A program made the translations under genes and the position numbers. Positions 53,536 through 63,403 of a stretch of DNA of 64,000 nt are shown here, in pieces. Every line of letters starts with the position of its first letter. Position 1 is the first letter of the stretch. The stretch comes from Actinoplanes subtropicus (lineage in GTDB: Bacteria > Actinomycetota > Actinomycetes > Mycobacteriales > Micromonosporaceae), in contig NZ_JOJL01000029.1 in the NCBI RefSeq assembly GCF_000721705.1, forward strand, positions 62,001 through 126,000. The letters run 5' to 3'. The notes under the pieces were generated by a model. It was not told the DNA's origin, ran no database searches, and was given only the letters and a program-made list of their open reading frames with translations.

Positions 53536-53634
53536 GACACGGCACGGCGACACGCACCGCAGCAGGGCGGCACGGCACGGCGACACGCACCGCAGCAGGG
53601 CGGCACGGCACGGCGACACGCACCGCAGCACGGC
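53536..53634 (+). repeat. Three 33-bp tandem units
   Basis: Units start at 53536, 53569 and 53602, nearly identical, with core GGCGACACGCACCGCAGCA. The period is 33, so both strands stay open over it, which creates false long frames here. Confidence 0.9.
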
Positions 53635-53917
53635 GGCGCAGCAGCAGCAAGGACGGCAGTGCGGCGGCCCAGTGGCAGCTAGAGGGCGGCGGCAGGCCAG
53701 GCGGGGCGTAATGGCAGGGCGGGCAGGGCAGGCAAGGCGGCCAGCAGCAAGCAGAGCGGCTGCCCGCCCGGCGGCACGGTGGGCTGGCGGCAGAGACGGC
53801 GGGTGTGGCACCGGGACTCGTCGAACGGACACGGGAGAAAGATCTGCGAGGAGGTACCGCTGTGCCGTTAGGCTCGCGCCTGAGGATGCCCGGCGGGGGA
53901 ACGTCGGGAGGCCTGAT

Positions 53918-53931
53918 GTTTCACGTGAAAC
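53918..53931. other. parS site 6 (ParB-binding)
   Basis: Perfect GTTTCACGTGAAAC; with its flanks it reads TGTTTCACGTGAAACA. Nearest intergenic site to parB. Confidence 0.92.
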
Positions 53932-54671
53932 ACCGAGCTCGCCACGCACATCAGATCGGGCGCCACCGAGTTGAGGCGGCGACCGGCCAACGACGCTCAA
54001 GTCATTCAGCCCCGCCGAGGAGTGTCAGGCCGGCGCGGCGTGAGTGCCGAACAACGCGTACGGGACACCCCTGCACGAGGCAGTCAAACAAAGACGCTAG
54101 TAACCCATTGCTCTCTACGGACCAGTGCGGCAACCGCGGGACGCGGCGTGAGTCCATCCGACGAGGGCGGCAGTATCGAGATCGGATCCGCCGAATCGGC
54201 CGATGAGAAAGCGGAGCACCTTCCGTGCTGCACTTGCCAACATGCAAACGGCGCACCAACCTGGTCGAGCTCCGTACAGCGAGCACATCTGAACCAACGG
54301 CGCTCGGCTCGCCAGCGCCCAACCAAGCCGGGCGCACTGTCAGCCTCAAGGGCACCGGGACACACCCGGACCGCGCGACTCGACGTCCAAGACGCCGTTC
54401 CGCTTGGTCGCCGCATTGCCCAAGGGGCCAGGGGGACGCGAGACCGTCGGAGAAAAGCGCGCCTAGCCAAGCCACTTATGGTACCTGCGTTCCAACAAAT
54501 CTTCGTCGAGACGACGAGGCAAAAATGAAGATCAAGGTGAACCGGGGACTGGTGTCCGTCTTGGTTCTGTCAGAGCCATTCTCCTGGGATTTCAGGATGG
54601 CCAGATTCTGCCGTTTGCGACAAACCAAACCCCCACAAAACCCCCCGCCACCCAACCCAGAGGCAACAAGA

Positions 54672-54697
54672 AAGGCACGTGACGAATCACGTGCCTT
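54672..54697 (-). terminator. Terminator of the parA-parB operon
   Basis: AAGGCACGTG (54672-54681) pairs with CACGTGCCTT (54688-54697) around a 6-base loop; on the minus strand it is followed by TCTTGTTG. It lies 25 bases past the parB stop. Its CACGTG core shares only the centre of parS. Confidence 0.8.
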
Positions 54698-54721
54698 CGA
54701 CTAACCCCTAGCGAGCCAAAC

Positions 54722-55717
54722 TCACTCCGAAGACCCTGCGGAAGACGACCCTTCGTCCTCCACCCCAATCATCCCGACGATCCGCTCGAGATCATCCACC
54801 GTCGCGAACTCGATGGTGATCTTGCCCTTGTTCCGGCCGATGTCGACCTTCACTCGGGTGTCGAACCGATCGGACAACCGGTCGGCCAGCTCGTTGAGAG
54901 CCGGCGCGTGCACCTTCGCCCGCCGGGCAGGCGCCGCCTTCTTCGCCGGCGACCCGTCCGCGAAGGCCAACGACACGATCTCCTCGGTCGACCGAACCGA
55001 CAGCCCTTCGGCCACGATCCGCTTGGCGAGGTCGATCTGCGCGTCGCCGTCCTCGAGCCCCAACAACGCCCGAGCATGCCCGGCAGACAGCACCCCCGCC
55101 GCGACCCTCTGCTGCACCTGCGGCGGCAAGTTCAGCAACCGGATCGTATTGGAAATCTGGGGCCGGCTTCGCCCGATCCGCTTGGCGAGCTCCTCGTGCG
55201 TAGCCCCGAACTCCTCGAGCAGCTGCTGATAGGCGGCCGCCTCTTCGAGCGGGTTCAGGTTGGCACGGTGGATGTTCTCGAGCAGCGCGTCCCGGAGCAT
55301 CGCGTCGTCGCGGGTGTCCCGGACGATCGCGGGAATCGACTCCTTGCCGACCGCCTGCGCGGCCCGCCACCGCCGCTCGCCCATGACGAGTTCGTAATGC
55401 CCGTCGCCGATGTCGCGTACGACGATGGGCTGGAGAAAGCCGACCTCCTGGATCGAGGTCTTCAGCTCCTCGAGCGCCTCCTCGTCGAAGACGTGCCGCG
55501 GCTGCTTCGCGTTCGGCACGATCGAGGTGACCGGCAGCTCGGCAAAGCGCGCACCCGGAACCGGCGCAAGCTGATCGTCGGCGACCGGCGGAACCGGCGT
55601 CTCGAGAGGCGGGGGCGTCGGCATCGGCGCCACCGGGGGAGAAGGGTCAACGGCGGGAGCCGTCGGGATCAGCGCGCCCAGGCCGCGGCCCAGGCCGCCC
55701 CGTGGACGGTTCTTCAT
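54722..55717 (-). CDS. parB: Chromosome partitioning protein ParB
   Basis: 331 residues. N-terminal [19 protein letters not shown], which binds ParA, then a Pro-rich linker. The ParB/CTPase domain has [21 protein letters not shown] and [12 protein letters not shown]. The helix-turn-helix that reads parS is [21 protein letters not shown]. The C-terminal dimerisation domain ends [20 protein letters not shown]. The start is the ATG at 55717, overlapping the parA stop (ATGA). ParB clamps load at the parS sites around this operon and spread. Confidence 0.98.
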   Translation of the reverse strand: MKNRPRGGLGRGLGALIPTAPAVDPSPPVAPMPTPPPLETPVPPVADDQLAPVPGARFAELPVTSIVPNAKQPRHVFDEEALEELKTSIQEVGFLQPIVVRDIGDGHYELVMGERRWRAAQAVGKESIPAIVRDTRDDAMLRDALLENIHRANLNPLEEAAAYQQLLEEFGATHEELAKRIGRSRPQISNTIRLLNLPPQVQQRVAAGVLSAGHARALLGLEDGDAQIDLAKRIVAEGLSVRSTEEIVSLAFADGSPAKKAAPARRAKVHAPALNELADRLSDRFDTRVKVDIGRNKGKITIEFATVDDLERIVGMIGVEDEGSSSAGSSE

Positions 55718-57576
55718 GCCGTGCCTCCCGTGTTGACGCCACGCATCGCGATCTCCAGGGCGGCCTCGAAGTAGCTGGTCGCGCCTCTCGAACCCGGATC
55801 GTAGGTCATCACGGATTGTCCGTAGCTCGGAGCCTCCGACACCCGCACGTTCCGCGGGATGACGGCGTTCAGCACCTTGTTCCCGAAGTGGTTGCGCACG
55901 TCCTGCTCGACCGCGTCGGCCAGTCGCGTACGCCGGTCGTACATGGTCAACAGGATCGTGGAGACGTCCAGCGTCGGGTTGAGGTGCTGCCGTACCAGGT
56001 TGATGTTGTTGATCAGCTGGTTGAGTCCCTCCAGCGCGTAGTACTCGCACTGAATCGGGATCAGCACCTCCTGCGCCGCGCACAGCGCGTTGACCGTGAG
56101 CAGGCCAAGCGACGGCGGACAGTCGATGAAGACGTAGTCGAACTTCTCCGGGTGCGCGGCGATCGCCCGGGCCAGCCGGGACTCACGCGCCACCACGGAG
56201 ACGAGCTCGATCTCGGCACCGGCCAGGTCGATCGTGGCCGGCACGCAGAACAGGTTCGGAATGCCCTCCACCGGCTGCGCAACCTCGGACAACGGCACGT
56301 TGTCGATCAGGCAGTCGTAGACGTCCGGTACGCCGGCGTGATGGGGCACGTTGAGGCCGGTGGAGGCGTTGCCCTGCGGGTCAAGGTCGACAACGAGCAC
56401 ACGGTTGCCATGCAGCGCTAGGGCGACCGCAAGGTTCACCGTCGTGGTCGTCTTACCGACTCCGCCCTTCTGGTTCGCGACGCAGAGCACCCTCGGGTGA
56501 TCCGGACGCGGCATGGTGATTTCGCCGCTCGGGTTGAGGATCTGCACAGCTCGCAACGCTTCCATGGCTAGCGGGGGATCTTCTTCATCCTGGCTCGGCG
56601 TTTCACGTGAAACATGCTCGTCAGCACCGAACGAGGTGCTCGCCGGCCCAAAAGACGGCTCCACCGACTCCACCGGCACCACCGGAGTTCCCGAGCTGGG
56701 GGCGGGCGATGACGAAACCGGCACCGGCGAGGAGGCTACAGCGGGCGGTCCGGAGCGCGGCGCGGGAAGGCGCGGCTCCTCGGGCCCGGGTGGCGGCGTC
56801 GGCGTCCCGTAGACCTGCCCGGAGGCCGCGCGCGGCGCGTAGCCGCTGCCCGCGCGAGGCGATGGCACGCCCTGATCCAGGGTGTACGCGCCAATGGGGC
56901 CGCCGACGCCGATTCCCGAGGACCCTATCGGGCCGAGAGGCGACTCGGTTTCACGTGAAACACCGAACTCATGCACCGTTTTATCCCTGTTGGTGAGGAA
57001 CGGGTCGGTAGGCGACACGTGCGTTCCGGAGGAAGAAGACCGGTCCACACTATCGACGCCCGGCCAGCCTACGGCCGTCGGGCGAGCCTCGCCACGGCCG
57101 TCCGCCTGTTGAGGCGAGTGCAACGTAGACAGATCATCCACCTCGGCCGCCGCAAAGACCATCACGCCCGGCACCAGCCTCAATGCCGCCGCCGTGGCAC
57201 CCGGTCCTCCCGACCACGATTCCCCGTCAAACGACCCCAAAAACCCCGTAGCTTCACCGACGCGGCCCGCAGGGTGCCGCGACTCACTCTTGGCGACCTT
57301 TTCCGCCGTACGCAATGAAGCCTCCCCGCCCGCAAGCCCGCCGACCCCGGCCTGCTCCGGATCCAGGAGCTCCACTCTCTCGACCGGGGAACTACGGTGA
57401 GCCCGGCTGTCCACAGCCTCGGCATTGTCCACAGCAATGGCGGCCGACCCGCCCTGCGCCGGGACGGCCGGGACACCAGCACCAGGGGCCGCCGCGACTC
57501 CATCGGGCGGAACCACCCTGGCCTTGTCGGGACGTCGGTTCTTGACGTTTCGTTTCCGGACGCCCCGCTTGGCCAT
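55714..57576 (-). CDS. parA: Chromosome partitioning ATPase ParA with long N-terminal extension
   Basis: 620 residues. The ParA ATPase starts near residue 360 ([22 protein letters not shown]; deviant Walker A 370-376), with [30 protein letters not shown] and [12 protein letters not shown]. The first 355 residues are a Pro/Ser/Gly-rich, disordered extension; ParA is usually about 300 residues in all. The start at 57576 is supported by GGAGGGG five bases upstream and by adjoining the rsmG stop. Two parS sites lie inside the extension and encode VSRET (residues 206-210 and 322-326). A shorter product from an internal start cannot be excluded. Confidence 0.93.
   Translation of the reverse strand: MAKRGVRKRNVKNRRPDKARVVPPDGVAAAPGAGVPAVPAQGGSAAIAVDNAEAVDSRAHRSSPVERVELLDPEQAGVGGLAGGEASLRTAEKVAKSESRHPAGRVGEATGFLGSFDGESWSGGPGATAAALRLVPGVMVFAAAEVDDLSTLHSPQQADGRGEARPTAVGWPGVDSVDRSSSSGTHVSPTDPFLTNRDKTVHEFGVSRETESPLGPIGSSGIGVGGPIGAYTLDQGVPSPRAGSGYAPRAASGQVYGTPTPPPGPEEPRLPAPRSGPPAVASSPVPVSSSPAPSSGTPVVPVESVEPSFGPASTSFGADEHVSRETPSQDEEDPPLAMEALRAVQILNPSGEITMPRPDHPRVLCVANQKGGVGKTTTTVNLAVALALHGNRVLVVDLDPQGNASTGLNVPHHAGVPDVYDCLIDNVPLSEVAQPVEGIPNLFCVPATIDLAGAEIELVSVVARESRLARAIAAHPEKFDYVFIDCPPSLGLLTVNALCAAQEVLIPIQCEYYALEGLNQLINNINLVRQHLNPTLDVSTILLTMYDRRTRLADAVEQDVRNHFGNKVLNAVIPRNVRVSEAPSYGQSVMTYDPGSRGATSYFEAALEIAMRGVNTGGTA
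56600..56613. other. parS site 7, within parA
   Basis: Perfect GTTTCACGTGAAAC inside the parA coding sequence; read in frame it encodes VSRET at residues 322-326. Confidence 0.92.
56948..56961. other. parS site 8, within parA
   Basis: Perfect GTTTCACGTGAAAC inside parA; encodes VSRET at residues 206-210, in the same reading frame register as site 7. Confidence 0.92.
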
Positions 57577-58572
57577 CTATCCCCTCCGCGATCTCCCTCG
57601 CCCGGAGTCGCGCCCGCCGGCCCTACCGCCCGCACCGCCGCGCCCCCGAGCCGCCGCCTTCCCCGACGGCTTCGGCCCCTGCGGCACGACGTCCCGCTCC
57701 TTGACGATCTCCACCACCGTCGTCGGCGGGTCGATGATCCCGGCCCCGCAGAGCCGGATCACCGGTGCACCACCGCCGAGCGAGGCGATCACGTCCCGGT
57801 GCGCATCGACCTCCTCGGCGGCCGAGCTGCCCTTGAGCGCGAGCAGCCGCCCACCCGTACGAGCAAGCGGCAGGCACCACCCGGCCAGCCGGTCGAGCGG
57901 AGCGACGGCCCGAGCCGTGACGACGTCGGCGCCGGCGGGGGGCCCGTCGACGACGTCCTCGGCGCGACCCCGGACGACCGTGACGGTCGACTCGAGGCCG
58001 AGGGCGGTCACCGCCTCCGACAGGAATGCGGTTCGTCGTGCCAGCGGCTCGACCAGGGTGATGCTGAGATCCGGCCGGGCCACTGCCAGCACGATACCGG
58101 GCAAACCGGCTCCAGACCCCACGTCAACCACCGAAGCGCCGATATGGATGATCTCGGACATAACGGCACAATTCACCAGGTGCCGCTCCCAGATCCGCGG
58201 CGCCTCCCGCGGCCCGATCAATCCGCGCACCACTCCCTCGGTGATCAGCAGCCGCGCGTACGAGACAGCCAACTCCAGCCGCTCCCCGAAGACCCGCGCA
58301 GCCACCGCCGCGATGTCGGCCGGAGGCTCCCCACCAACCGGTCCCGAAGCACCAACCGGCCCCGTAGCATCAACCGGCCCCGTAGCATCAACCGGCCCAG
58401 AAGCATCAACCGGCCCAGAAGGCCGACCCAACGGCACAGCCGACGACCGACCAGGAAACGCGATAGGCCGCCGAGGCCCCCGCCCACCAGAAGACCGGCC
58501 CGGGAAAGACGACGGCCCGGACGACGACTCGCCCGGGCCGCTCTCACCCGCGCCGAAGCGCGGCTCACCCAT
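57577..58572 (-). CDS. rsmG: 16S rRNA (guanine-N7) methyltransferase RsmG (GidB)
   Basis: 331 residues, longer than the usual 210-240. The core has VFGERLELAVSYARLLITEG, RIWERHLVNCAVMS, the SAM-binding VVDVGSGAGLPGIVLAVA and VVTARAVAPLDRL. It methylates G527 of 16S rRNA (E. coli numbering); loss gives low-level streptomycin resistance. The N-terminal 85 residues are a Ser/Gly/Pro-rich extension with a repeat. The tail is Arg/Gly-rich. ATG start at 58572; the stop is directly before parA. Confidence 0.94.
   Translation of the reverse strand: MGEPRFGAGESGPGESSSGPSSFPGRSSGGRGPRRPIAFPGRSSAVPLGRPSGPVDASGPVDATGPVDATGPVGASGPVGGEPPADIAAVAARVFGERLELAVSYARLLITEGVVRGLIGPREAPRIWERHLVNCAVMSEIIHIGASVVDVGSGAGLPGIVLAVARPDLSITLVEPLARRTAFLSEAVTALGLESTVTVVRGRAEDVVDGPPAGADVVTARAVAPLDRLAGWCLPLARTGGRLLALKGSSAAEEVDAHRDVIASLGGGAPVIRLCGAGIIDPPTTVVEIVKERDVVPQGPKPSGKAAARGRGGAGGRAGGRDSGRGRSRRG
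58333..58422 (-). repeat. Five 18-bp tandem repeats in rsmG
   Basis: Units at 58333, 58351, 58369, 58387 and 58405 encode a (S/T)GPVDA-like hexapeptide on the minus strand. In-frame, in the N-terminal extension just before the methyltransferase core. Confidence 0.9.
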
Positions 58573-58574
58573 CC

Positions 58575-59147
58575 TCAGTCCGCCGCCCGCACCACGATCC
58601 GCCGGTTGGGCTCCACGCCCTCCGACTCGCTCTGCACGCCCGGGATCGCGTTGACCACGTCGTGCACGCACTTGCGCTCGAACGCCGACATCGGCTCCAG
58701 GCGCACCGGGTCGCCGTGCTCCTTCACCTTCTCCACGGCGTTGCGGGCCACCGCGGCCAGTTCCTTACGGCGCGCCGCGCGGTACCCGCCGATGTCCAGC
58801 AGCAGCCGGCTCGGCGACCCGGTGGCGCGGAAGATCGCCAGTCGGGTGAGTTCCTGCAGCGCCTCCAGCGTGGCGCCGCGCTGGCCGACGAGCGGCTGCA
58901 GCCGGCCGCCGACCACCTCGACCATCGGGCGCCCGGCCGACACGAGTTCGTCGATGTCGCCGTCGTAGTCGAGGATGTCCAGCAGACCCTCGACGTAGTC
59001 GGCGGCTATCTCACTCTGCCGGAACAGGTCACTCTCGGAGGTGACAGTCTCCGACTTCTTGGTCTCCTCGGCCGTCTCGTCCGGGGCCGGAGCCTCGGTC
59101 GACGTCGCGGCGGAGACCGTGGAGTCGGGCGTGCTGGTGTCGGTCAC
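58575..59147 (-). CDS. Jag/KhpB-type KH-R3H RNA-binding protein
   Basis: 190 residues. An acidic Thr/Ser/Glu N-terminus leads to a KH domain (RPMVEVVGGRLQPLVGQRGATLEALQELTRLAI) and an R3H domain (AVEKVKEHGDPVRLEPMSAFERKCVHDVV ... GVEPNRRIVV). The gene always accompanies yidC in this cluster (Rv3920c position). The KhpB family binds RNA and affects cell wall growth in firmicutes. The start is the GTG at 59147; the frame extends 13 codons further without support. Confidence 0.93.
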   Translation of the reverse strand: MTDTSTPDSTVSAATSTEAPAPDETAEETKKSETVTSESDLFRQSEIAADYVEGLLDILDYDGDIDELVSAGRPMVEVVGGRLQPLVGQRGATLEALQELTRLAIFRATGSPSRLLLDIGGYRAARRKELAAVARNAVEKVKEHGDPVRLEPMSAFERKCVHDVVNAIPGVQSESEGVEPNRRIVVRAAD

Positions 59148-59246
59148 GGTCTCATCTCCGTACTCAAAGGTTCCCCGCGGCGGCACCCGCGGGCAGGTCG
59201 TTGTGCAAGGGGAGCGCTCGGGCGTCGTACGACGCCCGAGCCGCGA

Positions 59247-60284
59247 TCATCCCTTGGGTTTGCTCGCCGGTCGGGCGCCCTTCTTCGGATTCACCGGTTT
59301 GACACCGGGCCGCGGGGCCAGCTTCTTCGAGGTGTCGGCGACCGGGGTCTCCGGCTCGGCCTGGGCCTTGTTGCGGCCGAACAGCCCACCGGTGCGGCCG
59401 GGCTGCACCGGGTTCTTCGGCGCGTCGCCGGACTTCTTGGCCGGGGTGCTGGCGGCCGGCTTGGCCGACGAAGCGGCACTCTTCTTGCCGGCCATCTGCG
59501 GCGGCGGGAACTTGCGGAGCACCCACTGCTGCTGCGCCAGCGTGAAGCCGTTGTTCGTGACCCAGTAGATGATCACACCGATCGGGAACAGCGAGCCGGA
59601 GACGAGCAGCGACAGCGGGATGCCGTAGAGCATCAGGCGCTGGATCATCTTCTGCTGCGGGTCCTCCGCCCAGCCGGTCTTGAGGATCATCTGCCGGCTG
59701 GTCGCGTACGTGGTGGCCATCATGACCAGGACCAGGATGCCGGCGACGACCTTCACCGTCGTGCTGTTGGCGCCCAGCTCCTGGACCTCGACCGCGGTCG
59801 AGCCGAACTTCGAGGCCAGCGGCGCGGTGAACAGCGTGGCGTGGGTGGCGTCGGAGAACTGCTGGGCGGTCCACCCGTACAGCGTGGTCAGCTGGTTGTG
59901 CGGGTTGAGCCGGCGCAGCGTGTGGAACAGGCCGAGGAAGACCGGGATCTGCAAGAACATCGGAAGGCAGCCCATGAGCGGGTTCGCCTTCTCCGTCTTG
60001 TAGAGCTCCATCATCTCTTTCTGGAGCGTCTCGCGGTCACCCTTGTGCTTCTCCTGGAGGGCCTTGACCTTCGGCTGCAGCGCCTGCATGGCCCGCTGGC
60101 TCTTGATCTGCTTGACGAAGACCGGGAAGAGGATGACCCGGACCGTAACCACCAGGAAGACGATCGCGAGCACCCAGGACCAGTTGGTCCCGAGGAACTT
60201 GCCGTCCAACCCGATGGCGCTCCACAAGGCGTGCCAGCGCAGGAGGATCCACGAAATGGCGTAGTAGATCCAGTCGAGGCTCAA
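59247..60284 (-). CDS. yidC: Membrane protein insertase YidC, TTG start
   Basis: 345 residues, with the five-helix YidC/Oxa1 core: WSWVLAIVFLVVTVRVILFPVFVKQIKSQRAM, ANPLMGCLPMFLQIPVFLGLFHTL, GILVLVMMATTYATSRQM, LFPIGVIIYWVTNN. The hydrophilic-groove Arg is in VTVRVILFP. The C-terminal 90 residues are basic and Pro-rich. The start is TTG at 60284 with TGGAG eight bases upstream. It inserts membrane proteins with or without SecYEG. It is adjacent to yidD. Confidence 0.95.
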   Translation of the reverse strand: MSLDWIYYAISWILLRWHALWSAIGLDGKFLGTNWSWVLAIVFLVVTVRVILFPVFVKQIKSQRAMQALQPKVKALQEKHKGDRETLQKEMMELYKTEKANPLMGCLPMFLQIPVFLGLFHTLRRLNPHNQLTTLYGWTAQQFSDATHATLFTAPLASKFGSTAVEVQELGANSTTVKVVAGILVLVMMATTYATSRQMILKTGWAEDPQQKMIQRLMLYGIPLSLLVSGSLFPIGVIIYWVTNNGFTLAQQQWVLRKFPPPQMAGKKSAASSAKPAASTPAKKSGDAPKNPVQPGRTGGLFGRNKAQAEPETPVADTSKKLAPRPGVKPVNPKKGARPASKPKG

Positions 60285-60285
60285 T

Positions 60286-60543
60286 TCAGGCTCCAGTCAC
60301 ATCGGCAGGGCGGTGACGGATCGAGTCAGGCACCGGGTCGTACCCGCCAGGGTGGAAGGGGTGGCAGCGCAGGAGCCGCCAGATCGTCAGTCCCGTCCCT
60401 CGGATCGCACCGTGTTTCTGCAACGCCTCCAGGGAGTACGCGCTGCACGATGGGTAGAACCGACAGCGGGCCGGCAGCACCGGGCTCACATAACGACGGT
60501 ACGCGACGACCATCGCGATCAGCATCCGGGCGACCACCCTCAT
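60286..60543 (-). CDS. yidD: Membrane protein insertion efficiency factor YidD
   Basis: 85 residues. A short amphipathic N-terminus, then [46 protein letters not shown], the YidD signature with its conserved cysteines. ATG start at 60543 overlaps the rnpA stop by four bases. Confidence 0.95.
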   Translation of the reverse strand: MRVVARMLIAMVVAYRRYVSPVLPARCRFYPSCSAYSLEALQKHGAIRGTGLTIWRLLRCHPFHPGGYDPVPDSIRHRPADVTGA

Positions 60544-60896
60544 CGCTGCCGCCGGGGTCGCCGGGCCGCCGCCAGGGCCGCTTCAAGATCAGCAGCCAGC
60601 CCGGCGAACGAAGCTGACGCGGCCGCCGGCAGGGCCCTGACCACCAGCGACGACCCGTCCGGCAGGTCGCCGAGCAGCGGCCTGACCAGGTGACGGAGCC
60701 GGCGGCGGACCTTGTTGCGCACCACGGCGTTGCCCACGGCCTTGGACACGACGAAGCCGGCGCGTGCCGTGGAGGCAGGCGCCGGCTCGTCGAGAAGCAG
60801 ATGAACGACCATCGTGCCCCGGCCGGCTCGCCGGCCACCACGAATCGTGGCGGCGAAGTCGGCGCTACGCCGCATGCGCTGCGCCGCGGCCAGCAC
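60540..60896 (-). CDS. rnpA: Ribonuclease P protein component
   Basis: 118 residues with the RNA-binding signature [15 protein letters not shown] and the N-terminal [22 protein letters not shown]. It works with the RNase P RNA to mature tRNA 5' ends. GTG start at 60896, 35 bases after rpmH; part of the rpmH-rnpA-yidD-yidC-jag-rsmG-parA-parB series. Confidence 0.96.
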   Translation of the reverse strand: MLAAAQRMRRSADFAATIRGGRRAGRGTMVVHLLLDEPAPASTARAGFVVSKAVGNAVVRNKVRRRLRHLVRPLLGDLPDGSSLVVRALPAAASASFAGLAADLEAALAAARRPRRQR

Positions 60897-60931
60897 GACT
60901 ACCTGGGCATTCCGGCCCGCAAGCGGTCGGC

Positions 60932-61069
60932 TCAGGCCGACAGCTTGGCGCGGCCCTTGGAACGGCGGCCGGCGAGGATGGCACGGCCGGCACGGGTGCG
61001 CATCCGCAGCCGGAAGCCGTGGGTCTTGGCACGCCGGCGGTTGTTCGGCTGGTAGGTGCGCTTGCTCAC
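60932..61069 (-). CDS. rpmH: 50S ribosomal protein L34
   Basis: 45 residues: [20 protein letters not shown], then [24 protein letters not shown]. Complete L34. GTG start at 61069 with GGAG eight bases before it. The position beside rnpA and dnaA is almost universal in bacteria. Confidence 0.98.
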   Translation of the reverse strand: MSKRTYQPNNRRRAKTHGFRLRMRTRAGRAILAGRRSKGRAKLSA

Positions 61070-61182
61070 GTCAAAACTCCGTCTTCAATACGACGTCTGC
61101 GGGGGCAACGTCGGAGGACAACGTCCAGGGGCATCAGGCTGCAAGACGCCACTTTATCAGAACGCGGCGGAGCAACCGCTCG

Positions 61183-61211
61183 ACCCTACGCAGGGCAGCG
61201 ATGCAGGTCAA
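61183..61211 (-). promoter_or_regulatory. Candidate promoter of the rpmH-rnpA operon
   Basis: On the minus strand TTGACC (61211-61206), 17 bases, then TAGGGT (61188-61183). This matches the TTGAC-N17-TAnnnT pattern of principal actinobacterial sigma promoters. A start near 61176 would give a leader of about 107 bases before rpmH. Confidence 0.6.
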
Positions 61212-61495
61212 CTATAACGTAGGCGGGTCACAGGTCTTTCTGCGCGGGTAGTGAATCTTTTCGCGCTCTTCCGTGCTTGTCGACCGGTGGGACAGTTGTA
61301 GCTTCGGCGACCTCGCTGTTAGCGTGCCCGTTTGCTGGTCATCACTGCTCTGTGCATACCACGACGCACCGGACCAAAACCGGACAAGCAGGTGAATCGT
61401 TCGGCACGGTGAGCCTGTCGAAACCGCGCCGTTTCAGGCTCCGGTAAGTCTGCCGACCGTCCGGCCGGGGAGCCACCATCGGCAAGTGCACAGGT

Positions 61496-61515
61496 TGTGG
61501 ATAACCTGTGGACAA
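61496..61515. promoter_or_regulatory. Two DnaA boxes upstream of dnaA
   Basis: TGTGGATAA (61496-61504) and TGTGGACAA (61507-61515) are perfect boxes eleven bases apart, about 115 bases before the dnaA start. Likely autoregulation by DnaA. The rest of the 561-base rpmH-dnaA gap (61070-61630) shows no gene. Confidence 0.8.
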
Positions 61516-61630
61516 CCGGTGGCGCCAAGCGTGTTCAGCACGTTAAATGTGGTGCTGGGCGACGGCGAGGCAGAGACGGTAAGCCGGACAAGGTCCACCG
61601 GGGGTCGGTGGCGATGGGGGTGGCGCGGCG

Positions 61631-63403
61631 GTGGCCGATCAGGTCGACCTGGCGGATGTGTGGAAGGCGACGCTGGAGGAGCTTGCCGACGAGATCTCGT
61701 CTCCTCAGCAGCGCGCCTACCTGCAGCTGACCAAGCTGCGCGCCATCGTCGAGGACACCGCGCTGCTGGCCGTGCCGGATGCCTTCACCCGTGACGTGAT
61801 CGAGTCTCGGCTGCGCCCGGCGATCACCGAGGCGCTCAGCCGGCGGCTCAACCGGCCGATCCAGGTCGCCGTCACCGTGAAACCCCCGGAGGACGGCACC
61901 GGCCTGCCCGGCACCGTCTACGGCACCCCGGTCGAGTCGACCGTCGCCGAGGAGCCGCAGCCCCGGCACTACGCCGAGCCCATGCCGGAGCCGATGCGGC
62001 AGCCGGAGGTCCCTGCGTACGCGCGCGACGCGTACCCGGAAAGCCGGCCCTCCTACCGCAACGTTCCCGCGGCCCGGGGTGGGCAGGAAGCCCTGTTCGC
62101 CGAGCCGGCCGCCCCGGCGACGCTACAGCCGCCGCCGCAGATGCCGCCGGCCCAGATCAGCCCGATGAGCCGCGCCCCCGAGCCGCCGCCCGAGCCGAAC
62201 GAGGCACCCCCGCACCGGATGGCCGCCGACCCGGCCCAGCTGCGCGACAACCAGCGCCGCCCGGACGACCGGCCGACCCTGATCGAGGACGCGCTGCCCA
62301 CCCGCGGCGACAACGGCCCCGGCCGCGCCCCGATGGACATCCGCCCGTCGAGCAACCCGCGCGGCACCAACGACGGCAACCGGCTCAACCCGAAGTACAT
62401 GTTCGAGACGTTCGTCATCGGCTCGTCCAACCGCTTCGCGCACGCCGCCGCCGTCGCCGTCGCCGAGTCCCCCGCGAAGGCGTACAACCCGCTGTTCATC
62501 TATGGCAGTTCCGGGCTGGGCAAGACCCACCTGCTGCACGCGATCGGCCATTACGCCACCACCCTCGGGCACGCGCGCGCGGTGCGTTACGTGTCGACCG
62601 AGGAGTTCACCAACGACTTCATCAACAGCCTCCGGGACGACAAGACCCAGGCGTTCCAGCGGCGCTACCGCGACGTCGACATCCTGCTGATCGACGACAT
62701 CCAGTTCCTGGAGAACCGCGAGCGCACCCAGGAAGAGTTCTTCCACACCTTCAACACGCTGCACAACGCCAACAAGCAGATCGTGATCAGCTCGGACCGC
62801 TCGCCGCGCCAGCTGGCCACGCTGGAAGACCGCATGCGCACCCGGTTCGAGTGGGGCCTGCTCGCCGACATCCAGCCGCCCGACCTGGAGACGCGTATCG
62901 CGATCCTCCAGAAGAAGGCCGCCCAGGAGCGGATGTATGCGCCCGACGACGTGCTGGAGTTCATCGCGTCGCGGGTCTCCAACTCGATCCGCGAGCTCGA
63001 GGGCGCCCTCATCCGGGTGACCGCGTTCGCCAGCCTCACCCGCTCGGCCGTCCAGCTCTCCCTGGCCGAAGAGGTCCTGCGCGATTTCATGCCGGACGGC
63101 GCCGGCCCCGAGATCACCGCCGACCAGATCATGGTGTCGACCGCGGACTACTTCGGCGTGAGCCTCGAGGACCTGCGCGGCCATTCCCGCAGCCGGGTCC
63201 TGGTCAACGCCCGCCAGGTCGCGATGTACCTCTGCCGCGAGCTCACCGACCTGTCGCTGCCGCGCATCGGCCAGGCCTTCGGCGGCCGCGACCACACCAC
63301 GGTGATGCACGCCGACCGCAAGATCCGTCAGCACATGGCCGAGCGCCGCTCGCTGTACAACCAGATCGCCGAGCTGACCAACCGCATCAAGCAGAACACC
63401 TAA
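61631..63403 (+). CDS. dnaA: Chromosomal replication initiator DnaA
   Basis: 590 residues. Domain I is [31 protein letters not shown]; domain II (about residues 95-245) is a long Pro/Glu/Arg-rich linker, usual in actinomycetes. Domain III has Walker [21 protein letters not shown], Walker [22 protein letters not shown] and the sensor region [21 protein letters not shown]. Domain IV has [23 protein letters not shown], which reads DnaA boxes. GTG start at 61631. oriC follows directly; dnaN would be just past the window. Confidence 0.98.
   Translation: MADQVDLADVWKATLEELADEISSPQQRAYLQLTKLRAIVEDTALLAVPDAFTRDVIESRLRPAITEALSRRLNRPIQVAVTVKPPEDGTGLPGTVYGTPVESTVAEEPQPRHYAEPMPEPMRQPEVPAYARDAYPESRPSYRNVPAARGGQEALFAEPAAPATLQPPPQMPPAQISPMSRAPEPPPEPNEAPPHRMAADPAQLRDNQRRPDDRPTLIEDALPTRGDNGPGRAPMDIRPSSNPRGTNDGNRLNPKYMFETFVIGSSNRFAHAAAVAVAESPAKAYNPLFIYGSSGLGKTHLLHAIGHYATTLGHARAVRYVSTEEFTNDFINSLRDDKTQAFQRRYRDVDILLIDDIQFLENRERTQEEFFHTFNTLHNANKQIVISSDRSPRQLATLEDRMRTRFEWGLLADIQPPDLETRIAILQKKAAQERMYAPDDVLEFIASRVSNSIRELEGALIRVTAFASLTRSAVQLSLAEEVLRDFMPDGAGPEITADQIMVSTADYFGVSLEDLRGHSRSRVLVNARQVAMYLCRELTDLSLPRIGQAFGGRDHTTVMHADRKIRQHMAERRSLYNQIAELTNRIKQNT

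Larger units (their letters stand above)
51004..54721. other. 3.7-kb parS-rich region without a convincing gene
   Basis: No frame here shows codon use or domains of a real protein; long frames exist on both strands but are composition artefacts. The region holds six perfect parS sites, three perfect DnaA boxes, a 60-64-bp tandem repeat, ten GGCTCCC heptamers and three 33-bp units. The plus strand is C-rich from about 51400 to 52350 and G-rich from about 53000 to 53800. It ends at the parB terminator. I read it as the centromere on which ParB loads, with possible DnaA binding. Small RNAs or degraded genes cannot be excluded. Confidence 0.6.

Noticed and set aside
51452..53634. Possible CRISPR array made of the repeats in the parS region
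   Set aside because: Repeats are contiguous, without unique spacers, with different periods (60-64, 7, 33), and no cas gene is present.
53043..53711. Open frames over the G-rich part of the parS region on both strands
   Set aside because: They depend on the 33-bp repeat and GGC/AGC-rich composition; no ribosome binding site, domain or codon bias supports them.
54225..54704. 159-codon plus-strand frame before the parB terminator
   Set aside because: No domain, mixed codon use, and it runs across the parAB terminator hairpin.
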